From DATFRX01 sp035630615 (lineage in GTDB: Bacteria; Actinomycetota; Actinomycetes; Propionibacteriales; Nocardioidaceae), in NCBI GenBank assembly GCA_035630615.1, contig DASQKI010000003.1:34873-98872 (forward strand): DNA of 64,000 bases, read 5' to 3'. The notes under the pieces were generated by a model. That model saw nothing but the letters and a program-made list of their open reading frames with translations, did not search any database and was not told where the DNA came from. How positions within the stretch are numbered: the first letter of the stretch is position 1; each line of letters opens with the position of its first letter. Below are positions 61,031 to 64,000 of this stretch, one piece after another. The position numbers were made by a program, and so were the translations under genes.

Positions 61031-63250
61031 TCACCGCAGCGTTGGCAGGCGGTGCAGCCATCGCGGCAGGTACCAGTTGCGCTCTCCGAGCAGCGCCATG
61101 GCCGACGGCAGCAGGACGGCGCGTACGACGGTGGCGTCGATGAGGATTGCGCTGGCCAACCCGACCCCCATCTGCTTGAAGTCGAGCGCCGACAGCATCG
61201 CGAAGATCGAGAACACCGCCACCATGACGACGGCCGCACTGGTGACTGTGCCGGCCGAGCGCGTAATCCCCTGGGCCACGGCGTCCCGGGTCGTCAGGCC
61301 GGCGAGCCGCGCCTCACGGATCCGGCTGACGACGAAGACGTGGTAGTCCATCGACAATCCGAACAGGATCACGAACAAGAACAACGGCAGCCAGGTGAGG
61401 ATCGCGCCACTGGAGTGGAAGCCCAGCAGGCCCTCGGCCCAGGTGTGCTGGAAGACCAGGGTCAGCAGGCCGTACGCCGCGGCGACCGACAACAGGTTGA
61501 GTACGACGGCGGTCAGCGCGATGGTGAGGGACCGGAACGCCAGCACGAATACGACAACGGTGAGCACCAGCACGAACCCGACGACGAGCGGCATCCGCTG
61601 GGCGAGCAGGTCCTTGAAGTCCGCCGTCCACGCGGTGTCGCCGGTGACGCCGGTGTCGGTGTCGGCGACCGATCCGAGGGTCGCCGGCACGAGGTCGTCG
61701 CGCAGCGTGTCGAGCCCGTCGACGGCCTGTGGAGATGAGTAGTCATAACCGGTCGGCACGTCGACCGTGGCCACGTCACCGTCGCGGGAGTAGTCCGCGG
61801 CGAGCGGCTTGTCGAGCTCGAATGCCGGATCCTGAGCGACCCCCGCCGACAGATCGTCGACCGCGGCGTTGATCGCTGTCCGGTCGAGCGGCTGACCGTC
61901 GTCGGACCAGATCACGACCTGGTGCGTGGAGCCCTCGGACGGGAACAGCTCGACCATGTGGGTGTACGTCGCGATCACCGGCTTGTCTTGCGGCAGGTCG
62001 TCGACGCCGGGGTCACCGAGTCGCATGCCGAGCGCCGGAGCGGCGAGCGCGAGTAACGCCGCCGCCGCGATGGCGAACGAGATCGCCGGGCGGGCCAGCA
62101 CCGGGCGCAGAACGGCCGACCAGAAGCGCGGGCTGCCGTCGCGCGACCGCAACCGCCACACGAGCGGCACCCGCGGCCGATCGATCCACCGACCAAAGAG
62201 CGCCAACAGCGCCGGCAGGACCGTCACCGACCCGACCACGGCCATCGTCACCACGAGGATGCAGCCGACGCCGATCGACGCGAACGTCGTGTCTCCTGCG
62301 ATCAGCAATCCCGCCATGGCGATCGTCACGGTCACGCCGGAGATCAGTACCGCTCGCCCGGCCGTCGCTGCCGCGACGGCGATCGCGTCGTAGGTGCCAT
62401 GGCCCTTGGCCCGCTCCTCCCGCTCCCGGCGGATGTAGAACAGCGAGTAGTCGACGCCGACCGCGAGCCCCACCAACAAGATCACCGACGACACGACCTC
62501 ATCACCTGGGACGATGTGCGACGCCAGTTGGGAGAGCCCCATCGCCGCGACGACGGCAGACAAGGCGAGCAGGACGGGCACGGACGCGGCGAGCAGCGCG
62601 CCGAAGGCGATCACAAGGATCGCCAGCGTGACCGGCAGCGATATCATCTCGGCTCGGTGTAGGTCGTCGTCGTAGATCTGGCTGACCGCCTCGTCCACCG
62701 TCACGTCGCCAGCCTGATCGATCGAGAGACCGGGACTGGCCGCGGCGGCGTCATCGACAACCCGGGCTACCGCGTCGGCGGCGGCCTCCGCCTGCGGCGA
62801 CCCCTCGTCGTCGCTGGCGATGTCGACGTCGAGCAGCACGGCGGTGCCGTCTTTCGAGCGAATCGGGTCGGAGACCTCTGTCGCGCCCGGCAGCGCCGCG
62901 AGATCTTCCTGCAGTCGCTGCACGATGGGCGCGGAGGGATCGACCACGCCACCGTCGCGGGACTGCACGAGCACCGACTCGCTCAGAGCCTCGTCCGGCC
63001 ACTCAGCGCGGTCCAGCGCCCGCTCGGCCGCCGCGGACTCTCCGACCGCTTGCTCGGCGTCCGAGCCCTCATGGGTGCCGACGGCTCCGCCGGCGAATAC
63101 CGCACCGGCGACGACGGCGATCCAGATCAAGATGGCGAGCCAGCGATGCCGGGCGCTCCACCGTGCGATCTTGACCACGAGGCCACCGGTGTCGTCCGAA
63201 TGCGGCGGTTGCTCGGCTGGTTGGGCAGGCGCGTACGACGTCGTGGTCAC
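61031..63250 (-). CDS. MMPL family transporter
   Basis: 739 residues from GTG 63250, which has AGGAGA seven bases upstream. There are about eleven to twelve membrane helices in the RND/MMPL arrangement: one after the N-terminus (HRWLAILIWIAVVAGAVFAGG), an extracytoplasmic loop, a group of helices (VGVDYSLFYIRREREE is the conserved family motif), a second loop near 420-530, and a last group with LFGLSMDYHVFVVSRIREA. It exports lipids or drugs by proton motive force. It is convergent with the amidohydrolase genes and divergent from the aldolase gene, an odd position inside a catabolic cluster. Confidence 0.9.
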   Translation of the reverse strand: MTTTSYAPAQPAEQPPHSDDTGGLVVKIARWSARHRWLAILIWIAVVAGAVFAGGAVGTHEGSDAEQAVGESAAAERALDRAEWPDEALSESVLVQSRDGGVVDPSAPIVQRLQEDLAALPGATEVSDPIRSKDGTAVLLDVDIASDDEGSPQAEAAADAVARVVDDAAAASPGLSIDQAGDVTVDEAVSQIYDDDLHRAEMISLPVTLAILVIAFGALLAASVPVLLALSAVVAAMGLSQLASHIVPGDEVVSSVILLVGLAVGVDYSLFYIRREREERAKGHGTYDAIAVAAATAGRAVLISGVTVTIAMAGLLIAGDTTFASIGVGCILVVTMAVVGSVTVLPALLALFGRWIDRPRVPLVWRLRSRDGSPRFWSAVLRPVLARPAISFAIAAAALLALAAPALGMRLGDPGVDDLPQDKPVIATYTHMVELFPSEGSTHQVVIWSDDGQPLDRTAINAAVDDLSAGVAQDPAFELDKPLAADYSRDGDVATVDVPTGYDYSSPQAVDGLDTLRDDLVPATLGSVADTDTGVTGDTAWTADFKDLLAQRMPLVVGFVLVLTVVVFVLAFRSLTIALTAVVLNLLSVAAAYGLLTLVFQHTWAEGLLGFHSSGAILTWLPLFLFVILFGLSMDYHVFVVSRIREARLAGLTTRDAVAQGITRSAGTVTSAAVVMVAVFSIFAMLSALDFKQMGVGLASAILIDATVVRAVLLPSAMALLGERNWYLPRWLHRLPTLR

Positions 63251-63454
63251 GGCCGGGTCTCCTGATTCGGAGTCGTGGGGATTCTGCGGCACTCCGACGC
63301 CGGTCGCCGGGGCCATCCCATACGCTCGCCTAGACCAACCCGCCTCGACATCGGGAACAACCCCGACCTCGTCCGGAGTCGACCCTGATCTTCGGTGCGT
63401 GCGGCTGCGGCTCGGACCGATCGACAGCGACAGTGTTTCTGACGTACTCTCTGT

Positions 63455-63465
63455 ATCTAGAACAT
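63455..63465. promoter_or_regulatory. candidate IclR-type operator half-dyad, site 3 (weak)
   Basis: ATCTAGAACAT resembles the ATCTnnnAGAT sites at 55409 and 56358 with one arm mismatch. It lies 35 bases before the aldolase start, in an AT-rich stretch (63430-63490) that also has ATATCTC and GAGAGA, within the 250-base gap shared with the divergent MMPL gene. Confidence 0.3.
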
Positions 63466-63500
63466 ATCTCTTAAATACGAGAGAATGAGAGACCCTATCC

Positions 63501-64000
63501 ATGGTGGCAGATCGCCGAGCTGTGTCACCTTCGATCGCCGCGGCCGAGGTGGACGATCCCTCTCTCCTGGTTCGCGGCGTCTCGCCCGTCCTCGAGGTGC
63601 CGTTCACCGATGGTGGCGAGGTCGACTACGAGGGCTTCGACAGCGTCGTGCGCTACGTCTTGTCGACCGGCGTGACGAGCCTGATGTTTCCGGGCTTCGC
63701 CTCCGAGTACTACAAGCTCTCCGACACCGAGCGGCTCCGACTCACCCGCGTCCTGCTCGGCTACACCAAGGATCGATCCGACGTGGCGGCGATCGTCGCG
63801 GTCCAGGATCACGCCACCATGCTGGCCGTCCGGCGGGCCCGCGAGGCGGTGGCCGAGGGCGCCGATCTGATCAACCTGCTGCCGCCGCACTTCCTCTCGC
63901 CTCCTCGGTCGGCCCTGCTGCGCCACGTTCGCGCGGTGCTCGCCGCGATCGAGCCGACGCCGGTGGTTTTGCAATACGCGCCGTCCGAGACCGGCACGAG
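63501..64000 (+). CDS. dihydrodipicolinate synthase family aldolase, 5' part
   Basis: The frame is open to the window end; 166 residues are visible. VRGVSPVLEVPFTDGGEVDYEGFDSVVRYVLSTGVTSLMFPGFASEYYKL (in part) is the beginning of the DHDPS/NAL TIM barrel; DTERLRLTRVLLGYT, GADLINLLPPHF and VVLQYAPS, with a tyrosine position after the LLPP segment, follow. The family includes KDG and other 2-keto-3-deoxy acid aldolases. A 20-residue N-terminal extension is unusual. It suits the last step of the sugar-acid pathway suggested by its neighbours. The catalytic lysine lies beyond the window. Confidence 0.85.
   Translation, partial: MVADRRAVSPSIAAAEVDDPSLLVRGVSPVLEVPFTDGGEVDYEGFDSVVRYVLSTGVTSLMFPGFASEYYKLSDTERLRLTRVLLGYTKDRSDVAAIVAVQDHATMLAVRRAREAVAEGADLINLLPPHFLSPPRSALLRHVRAVLAAIEPTPVVLQYAPSETGT

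Noticed and set aside
49166..64000. Genomic island or prophage carrying the damaged genes
   Set aside because: No integrase, transposase, tRNA target or flanking direct repeats were seen; gene content is ordinary metabolism.

Overview
The window is high-GC DNA with dense, often overlapping genes, frequent GTG starts and a clearly actinobacterial gene set: WhiB, MtrA-MtrB-LpqB, coenzyme F420 genes, galactofuran synthesis, a large NAD-glutamate dehydrogenase, Rv3235-like and DUF3499-like proteins. The order LCP - glycosyltransferases - manC - cofE/cofD - whiB - metallopeptidase-like - DUF3499 - SIS - manA - ahcY - mtrA - mtrB - lpqB - comF - hpf - secA follows the Mycobacterium tuberculosis Rv3267-Rv3240 region. 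The block after secA (Rv3235-like, LysM, HTH, SAF, MinD-like, WS/DGAT) resembles Nocardioidaceae-type actinomycetes. I do not claim a genus.

Layout. (1) 1-7.5 kb: cell-wall galactan locus: LCP transferase 3' end, a GlfT1-like enzyme, a second GT2, UDP-galactopyranose mutase, GlfT2 and a Wzm/Wzt exporter. GalE, which makes UDP-Gal, converges on it, and ManC, which makes GDP-Man, follows. (2) 9.6-11.6 kb: F420 genes cofD-cofE. (3) 11.7-18.1 kb: a repeat-tailed membrane protein, WhiB, a 1050-residue membrane glycosyltransferase and a DUF5719 protein. (4) 18.1-23.4 kb: metallopeptidase-like protein, DUF3499, a HAD phosphatase-like gene in frame with a Trm112 domain, a SIS protein, ManA and a cation efflux protein. 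(5) 23.6-37.2 kb: AhcY, MtrAB-LpqB, ComF, long HPF, a YcaQ-type glycosylase, an M23 peptidase, a CoA transferase and SecA. (6) 37.2-49.2 kb: Rv3235-like, LysM, BldC-like HTH, SAF and MinD/CpaE-like proteins, a WS/DGAT-like acyltransferase, two small DUF proteins and the glutamate dehydrogenase.

(7) 49.2-64 kb is accessory in character. It holds a secreted matrixin-like protease, a VOC protein and a VIT1/CCC1 metal transporter that diverge from two iron-box-like sites, and then a stretch with several damaged genes: an M20 amidohydrolase, an N-acetylmuramoyl-L-alanine amidase, a creatininase-family gene, and an amidohydrolase and enolase-superfamily dehydratase joined by a deletion. An IclR regulator, a propeller lactonase, a Gfo/Idh/MocA dehydrogenase, two more amidohydrolase-family proteins, an MMPL exporter and a DHDPS-family aldolase complete it. 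Together these look like an oxidative sugar or sugar-acid degradation pathway (dehydrogenase, lactonase, dehydratase, aldolase), now partly broken or affected by sequence errors. Short related dyads upstream of the IclR gene, the dehydrogenase and the aldolase suggest shared control.

No rRNA, tRNA, CRISPR array, transposase or prophage was seen. No clearly novel multi-gene system was found. The most unusual items are the HAD-Trm112 reading frame, the cluster of lesions at 51.3-59.4 kb, the long inverted repeat before ahcY, the iron boxes, and several family members with altered catalytic motifs.
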